From: Apium graveolens
Taxonomy: Eukaryota > Streptophyta > Magnoliopsida > Apiales > Apiaceae
Reading direction: 5' to 3'
Assembly (NCBI RefSeq): GCF_009905375.1
Contig: NC_133650.1
Span: 144,468,476 to 144,532,475, forward strand
Length of the DNA: 64,000 bases
The translations under genes were made by a program, and so were the position numbers. Within the stretch, counting starts at the first letter, position 1. The number at the start of each line of letters is the position of its first letter. This document shows, in pieces, positions 34,769 to 45,100 of this stretch. The notes beneath the pieces are model-generated. The model was not told the DNA's origin, ran no database searches, and saw only the letters and a list, made by a program, of their open reading frames with translations.

Positions 34769-36130
34769 ATGAGCGAAGAAGAGTTATGTACACAAAAAGA
34801 TGAGCAAGGGATATTAAGATTTTCATCAAGGATTTGGATTCCTGAAGTAGTTGAACTGAAAAATGAAATACTGCGGGAAGCTCATAATTCTAGATTTTCA
34901 ATCCATCTGAGAAGCACCAAGATGTACCAGGACTTGAAGCAGAATTTTTGGTGGCCAAATATGAAGCGAGAAGTAGCGGAATAAGTTGCGAGGTGCTATA
35001 CTTGTCAGAAAGTGAAGGCAGAATATCAAAGACCAAGTGGATTAATTCAGCCTTTAAAGATTCCAGAATGTTAGTGGGAAAACATTGCCATGGACTTTAT
35101 AGTAGGATTACCATGAATAAAATCTGGACATGACGCTATATGAGTTATAGTTGATCGCCTTACGAAGTCGGCACATTTTCTTCCAATTAATGAGAGGTCT
35201 TCTTTGGACAGATTGGTCCACCTGTATGTGCGTGAAATCGTATTACGACATGGCGTACCTGTATCAATAGTTTCAGATAGAGATCCACGATTTAACTCGA
35301 GATTCTGGAAGCATTTTCAAGAAAGTCTTGGCACAAAGTTAAACATGAGTACGGCGTATCATCCGCACACTGATGGTCAAAGCGAGAGGACAATTCAAAC
35401 AATTGAAGACATGTTACAAAGTTACGCTATTGATTTCGTGGGAAGTTGGGATGAACATTTACCTTTGGTAGAGTTCTCCTACAACAACAACTATCACTCA
35501 AGCATTGACATGCCACCGTACGAAGCGTTGTATGGAAGAAAGTGCAGATCGCCAATGAATTGAGATGAAGTTGGAGAAGGAAAGATTCTAGGTCCCGAAC
35601 TGGTCCAACAGATGAGGGAAAGAGTCAAACTGATCTTGAAAAGATTGCTTGCTTCTCAAGACAGGCAAAGAAAGTGCGCAGATCCTCCTCGAAAGGATGT
35701 GAGTTTTCAAGTCGGTAAAGTAGTATTGTTAAAAGTGTCACCGTGGAAAGGGTTGACTAGATTTGGAAAGAAAGGCAAATTAGTACCTAGATATATAGGT
35801 CCTTTTGAGATTTTGAACCAAGTGGGGAAAGTGGCTTACGAGTTAGCGCTGCCTCCGCAGTATCAGCATGTTCATAATGTCTTTCATGTGTCTTTGCTTA
35901 AAAAGTATAATCTGGATGTCAATCATGTAATAGAGTATGAGCCTATAGAAATTCAGGCAGACTTGTCGTATGTGGAGCAACCTGTCAAAATACTCGACTG
36001 GCAAGCAAAGAGTCTTAGAAATAAGTCGGTAAAGTTAGTAAAAGTATGTTGGAGGAATCCCAAGGTCGAAGAGTCAACTTAGGAGTTAGAGTCTGATATG
36101 CGTTCCCGGTATCCTCATCTGTTCTCTTAG
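34769..36130 (+). pseudogene. Chromovirus integrase with chromodomain-like tail (inactivated)
   Basis: Zinc module HNSRFSIHLRSTKMYQDLKQ ... CYTCQKVKAEY, then the catalytic core with [37 protein letters not shown] (second Asp) and [20 protein letters not shown] (catalytic Glu). The GPF module is [20 protein letters not shown]. The tail [20 protein letters not shown] ... [13 protein letters not shown] corresponds to the chromodomain-like end of Tekay-type integrases, which in this lineage is thought to guide integration to chromatin carrying modified histones. At least six in-frame stops occur; several sit where the family has Trp (TGG to TGA or TAG). The reading frame ends at TAG 36128-36130. 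Confidence 0.92.
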
Positions 36131-36150
36131 ATTCTGAGGACGGAATCCTT

Positions 36151-36164
36151 TAAGGGGGAGAGGA
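36151..36164 (+). promoter_or_regulatory. Polypurine tract of chromovirus
   Basis: taagggggagagga immediately before the 3' LTR start TGTTACTACCGG, preceded by the GATTCTGAGGACGGAATCC block common to this group. Confidence 0.92.
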
Positions 36165-36747
36165 TGTTACTACCGGCATTTTGTGTAATATTATTTGCGA
36201 ACTCTGTATAATATTATAGTCGATTATAAATATATTTATTGATTGTACATTTGTGTGAATTGAATTTACTGCATTATAAATTACTTTATTTAAAATATAA
36301 ATTTTTCAAAGCGAGAGTTTTATTAATTGCTATTATTCTGGATTTATAGAGAATATTCTTTACCTTGGGAAAATTATCTTTTAAAATTATTTCATTCACA
36401 AATCACAAAAGTGATCTCATAAAATTTCTAAAAATCCAAGTTATTTTATGGTACAACTTTTATAATTTCCGAAATTTAATTTTATTTTATAAAAGTAAAT
36501 CTTTGAAATTAGTTGTTTAGTAATTAGCAATTTACATGGATACCCATGCATGCAAATACCCTCCCATTCAACTTAAAGGGCTAAAATGACAATTCATACC
36601 TCAATAACTCTCTTTTATCCACCAAAAGACCAAACTAACCTTGCATGCATTTTTGGTTAGCTTTGGGAGAAGGGCACTCTTGTAAATTCTAAACTCCACT
36701 CATTACTTGGTGCATGATGATAAAAAGAGGAGAGTTAATCTAAAACT
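36165..36747 (+). repeat. 3' LTR of chromovirus, first part
   Basis: Starts TGTTACTACCGGCATTTTG and runs to the solo LTR insertion; its last bases aaact (36743-36747) are the duplicated target. It continues at 51492. Confidence 0.92.
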
Positions 36748-37563
36748 TGTTACGACCGGCATTTTCGTGTAATATTATTTATGGATTTGGTATAATATTA
36801 AAGCCGAATAAAAATATGTTCACTAATTGTACGTTTGTGTGAGTGAAAATTTCTGCATTATAAAATTGCTATGTGTAGTATATGATTTTTCAAAGCAAAA
36901 GTTTAATTATTTCCTTTATTTTTGATTTATAAGGAATATTATAAGCCTTGGAAAAATTTTCTTTTAAAAGATATTTTGTTCACAAATTTTGAAAATGATT
37001 TTATAAAATCTCTAAAAATCCAAGTTATTTTATGGTATAAATTTTATAATTTTTGAACTTTATTTTATTACATAAAAATAAATCTTTGAAAATTTGGTTG
37101 CTTAAAAATTAACAAATTACATAGAAGACCTTGCATGCAAATCACCCTTCTATTCTCTCAAAGGGCAAATAAGACCTTTCCAACCCCACTAACTCATTTG
37201 TTGATTACCAAATTACCACACTAACCTTGCATGCAAAATGGCCTAACTTTAGCTAGAGGACATTTTTGTACATTCTCACTTCCACTCATTATTTTGTCAA
37301 CCAAAAAGCATAAAACTAAAATCAAAGTGGGAGAAGTCATTCCACTCACTCCACACTCCAACACACCACATTTTTCTCTCTTCCCCCTCCCATCATTACT
37401 CTCGGCCGAAGCCCCATTCCCCTACCCCCTTCCATTTTTCATTTCATTCTTCATCTTCCCAAGTGTAAATCTTCTACCTATATTCATCTTATATACTTTC
37501 CAAGAGTTTTGTGACTTGGAAGTTGAAGTTCCATGGATGCATGTGTAGTTCTTATGTGATCTC
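36748..37563 (+). repeat. Solo LTR of sister chromovirus family, first part
   Basis: Starts TGTTACGACCGGCATTTTCG, close to the host LTR start but clearly diverged. Flanked by aaact (36743-36747). It is interrupted at 37563 by the Tat element, whose target duplication atctc occupies 37559-37563, and continues at 48457-51486; total about 3.85 kb. No ORF here is supported. Confidence 0.9.
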
Positions 37564-38109
37564 TGTTATGGATAAAAAGCTAAGGTTATTATTTGCTGTA
37601 TTTATTACTAAGATTCGGGAGCTCAAGGCCTTTAATGGCTGCTCTCGTGCTTCGTGACTCAATCTACCTTTACGAGATGCCTACGTATCTCTGTGAATTA
37701 GAGAATCAAGCCAAAAAACGTAGTTCTGATTGGTGGGGGTGAGACCCCTTATATAGGTGTTGGGAGTCCTTGAATTGGACTTGGTATAGGAGACTTGGTG
37801 GGCAAGTCTCATAATTAGAATGGACTTTGGAGTCCTAGGTAGTAGGAAACTGATTCCTTATCCTTTTAGGTCCCCTTGAGGATAATCTATAAGGATTTAT
37901 ATCCTTATCAGGACTCTTCTCAATAGCTGATTTTTCCCTTATTAATTAATTACGAAATTAATTAATAATCAGGGCTTTTGGGCCTCTTTTATTCCATCAG
38001 ACCTGATCTGGTCCATCAGGCTTAACCTTTCTGGTCTGAATATCATACATCTTCTTATTGGGCCTATCAGCCCATTAATTATAAAATCAGGACTTATTTA
38101 TCCCTATCA
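37564..38109 (-). repeat. 3' LTR of Tat element
   Basis: Plus-strand ends TGTTATGGATAAAAAGC and TTTATCCCTATCA; same length as the 5' LTR with three substitutions seen. Contains the inverted repeat attaattaattacgaaattaa type around 37941-37970. Confidence 0.95.
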
Positions 38110-38122
38110 TTTGCCCCCCAAC
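38110..38122 (-). promoter_or_regulatory. Polypurine tract of Tat element
   Basis: Minus strand GTTGGGGGGCAAA directly before the LTR start TGATAGGG. Confidence 0.9.
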
Positions 38123-38264
38123 TTTTGGGAAACATTGATTAGGTTTCGCAGAAGTTAAATCTATTCGTTCCCTTTCAGGGTTTCGTCTTTGCGTAAAGTG
38201 TGGAGCGACCTACACATTTACAATGAATCTTCCTTTTGTTCAGAAATTATCTTAATTTCCAGGA

Positions 38265-38645
38265 ATTTTTCCCTAATTTTCTGGGATTTTCCCTAATTTT
38301 CTGGGATTTTTCCCTAATTTTCTGGGATTTTCCCTAATTTTCTGGGATTTATCCTTAATTTCTGGATTTTTTCCCTAAATTTCTGGATTTTTCCCTTAAT
38401 TTCTGGGATTTATCCTTAATTTCTGGATTTTTTCCCTAAATTTCTGGGATTTATCCTTTAATTTTCTGGATTTATTCCTTATTTCTGAAAATATTAACAT
38501 TTTTCAGAAATTATTTAAGGAATTTCCTTATTTTCTGGATTTTTTCCTAATTTCTGGGATTTATCCTTTAATTTTCTGGATTTATTCCTTATTTCTGAAA
38601 ATATTAACATTTTTCAGAAATTATTTAAGGAATTTCCTTATTTTT
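38265..38645. repeat. Tandem repeats of 'ccctaattttctgggattt' type
   Basis: Roughly ten degenerate units of 18-21 bp. Superimposed is a larger duplication: 38441-38534 recurs without change at 38551-38644 (period 110 bp) and includes the inverted pair ttctgaaaatattaac / ttttcagaa. Tandem repeats in this part of Tat elements are known to seed satellite DNA. Confidence 0.88.
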
Positions 38646-38679
38646 TCTGTAATTTTTCAGATTTTTTTTTATATAAAAA

Positions 38680-39100
38680 TTTCGACCAGGAATCCATTCG
38701 ACCAGGATCCTGGTCGAATTAACCTTCAGATTGCCCTGGTCGACAGGGTTTCGGGCAGGATGCTTTCGATCAGGAATCCTGGTCGAATTTCGGCCAGGAT
38801 TTCCTCCCTTCGGTCAGGATTCTATTTCGATCAGGATTTTCTTCTTTCGGTCAGGATTCAATTTCGATCAGAATTTTCGGTCAGGATCTCCATTTTTGAC
38901 CGAATTAACCCCCTTTTGGTTGCCCAGGTCGACGCCAATTCGGGCTCGAGGATTTCGATCAGGAATTCTTCATTATTTCTGGTCGAATTAGTCCTGGTCC
39001 TGGTCGAATTAAGGCCGTTTTTTACCCCTGATCGACAGGGTTTCGACCTCAGGCCATTCGACCAGGATTTCTTCGTGTTTTCTGGTCGAACAGGTCAGGA
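38680..39100. repeat. Repeats built on the 'ttcgaccagga / tcctggtcgaa' palindrome
   Basis: About a dozen variants of TTCG(A/G)(C/T)CAGGA and its complement. The clearest is a perfect 22-bp palindrome at 38697-38718. Spacing is irregular, roughly 20-50 bp. Confidence 0.82.
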
Positions 39101-39139
39101 ATATATACATATTTATATATATATTATTTATTTATTTAT

Positions 39140-39765
39140 TTGCATACACTTGGATTTGGGCCCTTAACCCTGGGCTGAATTTGTTGGGCTGATCTTTGGG
39201 CTTATTTTTTCAACAGGGCTTTGGCTCATGGGCCTGATATAACCCCTTTCTTAAATATAGTGGGCCTTATCCCTGGGCCTCCAACTTCAATTATCTGGGC
39301 CCTTTTCTGGGCTTGTTTCTTATTGGGCATCTTTTCCACAGGCCTTGTTAATTGGGCCCCTAGTTTTTCCTGGTTTTTTGAAGATAATACTCACATATAT
39401 TTTCTTCCAGATTTTGGACCCTGGTGCAGGGCTTTGATTTGAATATTTGGGCCCTTATCTGGGCTTGATATTTTTTTTTAGGCCCAATAATATTTAATTT
39501 CATTATTTTTCCTGAACTGGGCTTTTATTTTGGGTCAAACCTTTCACTGGGCTCTCTTCGGGTCAAACCTCTTACTGGGCTCTTATTTATAGGCTCCAAA
39601 TTCTTCTGGGGTGTTTCTGGATCCTTCCAGATTCTTCAAAAAATCAAGTTTTCTTCTGATTTTTGCTAGAATTCTCTTGAATTTTCCAGGAATTTCCTGG
39701 ATAATTCCAGAACCTTCTAAGTTTTGGGCCCAAATGGGCTTTTTAAGGCCCATTATCCCCCTTCC
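39140..39765 (+). promoter_or_regulatory. Dense TGGGC(C/T) motifs upstream of antisense gene
   Basis: About 18 or more copies of TGGGCC or TGGGCT (or complements) in some 600 bp, directly upstream of the TATA box at 39771. In plants TGGGC(C/T) is the site II element recognised by TCP transcription factors and is common in promoters of actively growing cells. Their use here is inferred; they may also be simple repeat expansion. Confidence 0.5.
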
Positions 39766-39770
39766 TTGGC

Positions 39771-39780
39771 TATATAAAGG
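39771..39780 (+). promoter_or_regulatory. TATA box of antisense gene
   Basis: tatataaagg in the setting ccttggctatataaaggtgg, about 165 bp before the start codon at 39936. A pyrimidine-rich leader (ctctcatttcacctctctac) follows, typical of plant transcripts. This is the clearest promoter in the window. Confidence 0.7.
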
Positions 39781-39935
39781 TGGGGTGAGAGTTTGATTTC
39801 TCCACACCTCTCATTTCACCTCTCTACTCATTCTACAACTTCTCCTCATCCTTCCTCCAACTTTCTAACCTTTCCTCTCTCAAATCCCCTCCCTTAGTTT
39901 TCCAACCTCTCCTTCAGGCTTTTTCTAGCTTACTA

Positions 39936-41841
39936 ATGGCTGACAAGAATTCTGAGAGGGCGGCAAAGATAGCCTCGGCTTCAAAACGAGGTAAGGATAT
40001 CGATATTCGTTCTTCGTATATGTCTTTAATCGATATGATTAACACTAGGGGGGATGAATATCCCTCCACTGCACATCTCGACTCTTTTAATCATTGTAAT
40101 ACTTGGCACAACATAGACTTCAATAAACTAAATGCTCGTTATAACGTCCTTCCTCCTCTTAGATTAGTTCCAGTCTCTGGTGGTGATCGTACTTGCCACT
40201 GGAGACCCGATACTCTTTTCATTTACACAGATGCCCTTAATGCTGGGCTTAGGTTTCCTTTTCACCCATTTATTCCTCATCTTTTGGCTGATTTACAAAT
40301 CAACCCGTGTCAGCTTCCTCCAAACGCCTGGAGGAACATTCTATGTTTTATGGTCTGCTGTCTTAGGGAGGGCTTTCCTCTTTCCGTAGCTGTTTTTAGG
40401 AAAGTCTTTCAGTGTTACAATAGTTCTTCCAATATCTGCGGCTGGGTTTATGTCAAGCAAAGGCCCAAAAGCAAACATATCTTTAACAGTGCCTCTATTC
40501 CTGATAATAAACAAAATTGGAGGAATAGTTTCGTCGGGTTACGTTGGGAGAATGGTGACTGGGGCACACTTTTTCGATCTTCTTTTGGGAAGGTCAGTGA
40601 TGGTAGCCTCAAATCCATTCACTTAACTCCTGAAGAAACTATTATTTATAATGGGCTTACTCAGGATGATGGCTCGACCACCAGCTGGACTCTCTTAGAG
40701 GAGTTTTCCCTGATTCATGTGGGACTATCCTCTGTTTCTCAACAGGGTATTTTTCTTCCCTTCTCAATTTTACTTCATTTCATGCATTATTAACTTCACT
40801 TATTTTGTCCTTTGCTTTGTTTCAGCTGCTAAGGAGATTAACGAGGACAATGTTCCTTTGGTTGAGGAAACAGCTAGGATGAAGAAAGCTCGGCTCGCAG
40901 GCCTAGACACCCGGGGAAAGGCCACGGAGCCTATCTTTTTGAAGAAGCACAAAGAGCCTATAGGGGAGGCCTCAACTGAAGGAGCTGGAGGCCATGGTAC
41001 TCCTATCACTGCTGCTGCCCCTACTGCTGCTGCCACAGGCGCCTTTCAGCCTCTCTGGGGGTTCCGCCGAGGGGACACCGTAGTTGGTTCCACGAAACAT
41101 GCTTGGGATTGGTCTTACCATAGCGTGACCCCCAAGGATTTTACTGATGTGGTGGCCACCCCTGATCTTGAGAGGATCAAGCTCATGGGAGCTCAGTCTC
41201 TGGCTTCGGTATGCCTTCTCTTTTTTGAACTTATTTTTCGTTCTTGTAGCATTTTCTTGCCTTATACTTTGTTAATTGCTTTGTTTCAGTCTAACGCCTA
41301 TTTTCAAGGCGCTGTGAGGCAAGCCGAATCATGGAAGCGGGCTTCTGATAAGGCCGATAATGCCCTCAGGAGGCAACAGAAGAAGTACGCTACCCTGGAG
41401 AAGAAGCTCAAGCGCAAGGAGGAAGAACTCGGAGAGTCTAACGCCGAGCTGGTGGTACTTCGGGCGGAGAAGGATAAAGCTATAGACAACTATCTGGACT
41501 CGGAGGAGTTTGCCCAATCCATGAGGATTAGGGATGATTCAGTCTTTCCTGGGTTTTTTAGGACTGGTTGGGACACGGCCCTTGGGACCGTGAACGAGGC
41601 TTGTCCTGATATTAACCCGGCGGACTATATCTGCCCTGATGACGAGGCTTTGCTACAGAGGTTTCGTACCCGAGTAGTTGTCTCGGACCATGTTCCTCAG
41701 GATCCACTCCTTCCTCCTCCCGAGTCTTCTTCCAGACCTGCTGAGGACGACAGCTCTTCCTCCTCCTCCGAGACGACAGAGACATCCAGCGAGAGTGGAG
41801 AGGACGATGATATGGATGCCGAGGGTACTTCAGCTCCTTAG
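39936..41841 (+). CDS. Antisense accessory gene of Tat element, three exons (putative gypsy-type transposon domain)
   Basis: Runs opposite to gag-pol and converges on its 3' end. Predicted exons: 39936-40746, 40826-41208, 41290-41841, with introns of 79 and 81 bp (GT...TTTGTTTCAG in both). Joining them keeps one frame, giving 581 residues; the codon split across intron 1 is restored. N-terminal part (about residues 60-230) has ALNAGLRFPFHPFIPHLLAD and PNAWRNILCFMVCCLREGFP, the pattern of the 'putative gypsy type transposon' family (Pfam Transposase_28) found in plant retrotransposon accessory ORFs. C-terminal part has a long coiled coil (LEKKLKRKEEELGESNAELV) and ends in an acidic Ser-rich tail (SSSSSSETTETSSESGEDDD). 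No catalytic motif is visible; the molecular role is unknown. The frame is fully open, with its own TATA box. Confidence 0.78.
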
Positions 41842-42158
41842 AGCTTTTTCAGCCCTGCGTGGCTTGTTTTTTTTTTATTTTCGAGACTTTATTTATCAAA
41901 CTTTTGTAACATCTATCAGATCTATTTCATTTATCACCTTTTATGCTTGCATCCATGCATTTGATTTTTATTTGTTAGGCCACAAACATACTTTGAAGAA
42001 CTCATGAATTTCATAAAATTGTCTGGGATTCGTCCCTTACACAAGTCTTAATAAACTTCGTAATAAAACTAAAACATATAAATCCTAAGCAAGCAAAGCT
42101 TCAAGGTGCTTTTCAACCTACTCGCCATCCTGACGAGTGAGAATCGTATCCGGCTTCC
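41842..42158. other. Convergent 3' spacer
   Basis: About 320 bp between the stop of the antisense gene (41841) and the stop of gag-pol (42159). Two transcripts would meet here. No ORF; T-rich directly after the antisense gene (ttttttttattttc), as expected of a plant 3' untranslated region. Confidence 0.6.
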
Positions 42159-45100
42159 CTACACATAGTAAACCTTCAGGTTTTGTGCATGCCAAGTTCT
42201 CGGGACTTCAAAACCATCCATAGTCTCTAGCTTGTAGGTTCCTCTACCTTGAACACTCTTGACTCTGTACGGCCCTTCCCAATTCGGGGCAAGCTTCCCT
42301 TTTTGTCCTACACCAGATGCTTCTATCTTCCTCAAGATTAGATCGCCTTGTTTAAAAAACCTTTCTTTAACCCTTAGGTTGTAGTAGAATGAAGCTTTTT
42401 TCTGATATTCTACTATCTTTGCATGTGCTTTATCTCGCACTTCATCAATTAAATCCAGGGCTAATCTCTGCCCTTCCTCATTTTCTTTCTCATCGAAAGC
42501 CTGAATCCTTGGAGAGGAATGTGATATCTCCACGGGAACTACTGCTTCCGCCCCATATGCCAACATGAAAGGAGTTGCATCTGTCGTGACTCTACAAGTA
42601 GTCCTGTAGGCCCATAATATTGGAAGTATCTCATCTACCCAATTATTCCTTGACTTCTCGATCCTCTTCTTTAGTCCATCTAGGATTATCCGATTTGCTA
42701 CCTCTGCTTGTCCATTGGCTTGCGGGTGAGCCACAGAGGTGAATCGTAACTCAATTTCATTTTCTTCACAATACTTCTTGAATTCCTCATTGTTGAATTG
42801 TGTTCCATTGTCAGTGACAAGGATACGGGGAATTCCATATCGGCACATAATGTTTTCCCACAGGAATTGTGCAACCTGCTTAGTAGTGATTTTGGCCAAG
42901 GGTTTGGCTTCGATCCACTTGGTGAAATAATCAATGGCTACAATCAGAAATTTCCTTTGTGCCATGGCCATAGGAAAAGGCCCTAGAATATCCATCCCCC
43001 ACATGGCAAAGGGAATAGGCGAGTTGATAGAGGTCAGCATCTCAGGGGGTTGTCTAACAATTGGTGCATGCTTCTGACAGCGGTCACACTTCTTTACATA
43101 TTCTTTGGCATCAGCCATCATTTCTGGCCAATAGAAGCCTAAACGAGTTATCTTATGAGCCAAGGCCCTGCCCCCCAAGTGTTGTCCACAAATACCTTCA
43201 TGCACTTCTTCAAGAGCCAAGCGTGCCTCATCGGGCCTGAGACACCTCAAGTAGGGAACCATGAAAGATCTTTTGTAAAGAATCCCATCTATCAAAGAGT
43301 ATCTTAGTGCCCGAACAGTTAACTTCCGTGCTTCAGTTGCATCACTTGGCAACCAACCGGTCTGAATGTGAGCCTTGATGGGATCAATCCATGACGTCCC
43401 CAAGCCTATGGGAGCCACTAGCTTAACATCTATGCTCCGTGTCTTCAAAACACGGAAGTACACACTTCCTGAACTTTCTTCAATCTCAGACGAAGCGAAC
43501 TTTGATAGCGCATCTGCCTTAACATTTTCTTCCCTCGGAATGTGTTCAACATGGCATTCATTAAATTGGGTCATCACAGCCCTTACTAGGCGGACATACT
43601 TAGCCATCGTATCATCCCTTGCCTCAAATTCTCCCTTTACCTGGGATATGATCAGCTTCGAGTCTCCACGGACCTTTAAGTTTTTGACTCTAAGTGTCCC
43701 AGCTAGACCAAGGCCAGCTATCAGGGCTTCATACTCTGCCTCATTGTTTGTGGTTGGAAAATCTAACTTCATAGCATACTCAATTAAGAACCCATCAGGG
43801 CTTTGCAAAACCAACCCTGCTCCACTGGAATTTGTTTTTGATGCTCCATCAAAATAGAGAACCCAATATTCTTTCTCCTTGTCATTCTTCTCCCTGTCCC
43901 CATTGTCGACTCTCTTGTCTTGAGGTATGGTATCTTCCTGCCCCCCGACTTCTTGGTTGGGTATGGTACATTCCACCACGAAGTCAGCTAGTGCCTGGGC
44001 TTTTATGGCCGTACGTGGCTTATACTTGAGATCGAACTCTCCCAACTCTATTGCCCACTTAATCAGTCTCCCACTTGCCTTGGGACTGTGAATGATATTT
44101 CTCAGTGGCTGATTTGTTAGCACTTCAATTTGGTGAGCTTGAAAATAAGGACGCAGCTTTCTTGAAGCCATTACCAAGGCTAAAGCGAATTTCTCAATGG
44201 CTGAATAATTCAACTCAGCACCATGCAAAATTTTGCTGACATAGTATACGGGTTTCTGGACTTTCAGTTCCTCCTTAACCAACACCGCGCTCAAGGCGCT
44301 TTCTGAAACAGCCAACTATAAGAATAAAACTTCACTCAGAACTGGCTTGGCCAACAACGGGGCCTGGCCCATATACTTCTTTAACTGTTCAAATGCCTTC
44401 TGATTTTCCTCACTCCATACAAAGTCTTTAATGTTCTTTAATGACTTGAAGAATGACAAGCACTTGTCTCCTAACTTGGAGATGAATCGTCCTAGCGCAG
44501 CAACTCTTCCTGTGAGTTTCTGAACATCCTTGACAGTTTTTGGGGGTTCCATATCCAGGATTGCCTTTATTTTATCGGGGTTAGCCTCAATTCCCCTCTT
44601 TGAGACCATCAATCCCAAGAATTTTCCAGATCCTACTCCGAAAGCACACTTCGTAGGATTCAACATCATCTTGTGGTACCTCAGGACCTCAAAAGCTTCC
44701 CTCAAATGGGTTATATGATCAGTCTTTACTAGACTCTTGACTAGCATGTCATCAACATAGACTTCCATAGTCTTCCCAATAAGATCCTTAAAAATTTTAT
44801 TCACCAACCTCTGATAGGTGGCTCCTGCATTCTTGAGACCAAACGCCATAACAAGATAACAATAAACACCAAAGTCAGTGATAAATGATACCTTTGGAAT
44901 GTCATTCTTATGCATTTTGATCTGGTTGTATCCGCTAAACCCATCCATGAAACTCAGCATCTCATGTCCAGCGGTGGCATCAATCAAAGTATCAATTCTA
45001 GGCAGCGGAAAACAGTCTTTGGGGCATGCATCATTCAGATCGGTGAAGTCTATACACATCCTCCACTTTCCATTAGCCTTCTTCACCATTACAGGGTTTG

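Noticed and set aside
37231..37548. 105-codon ORF in the solo LTR
   Set aside because: Pyrimidine-rich low-complexity sequence (Pro/Ser/Leu/Phe); the equivalent region of the host LTR (51465-51650) does not keep it.
38731..39167. Two overlapping ORFs of 86 and 135 codons
   Set aside because: Produced by the ttcgaccagga repeat array; the amino-acid sequence is simply the repeat read in different frames.
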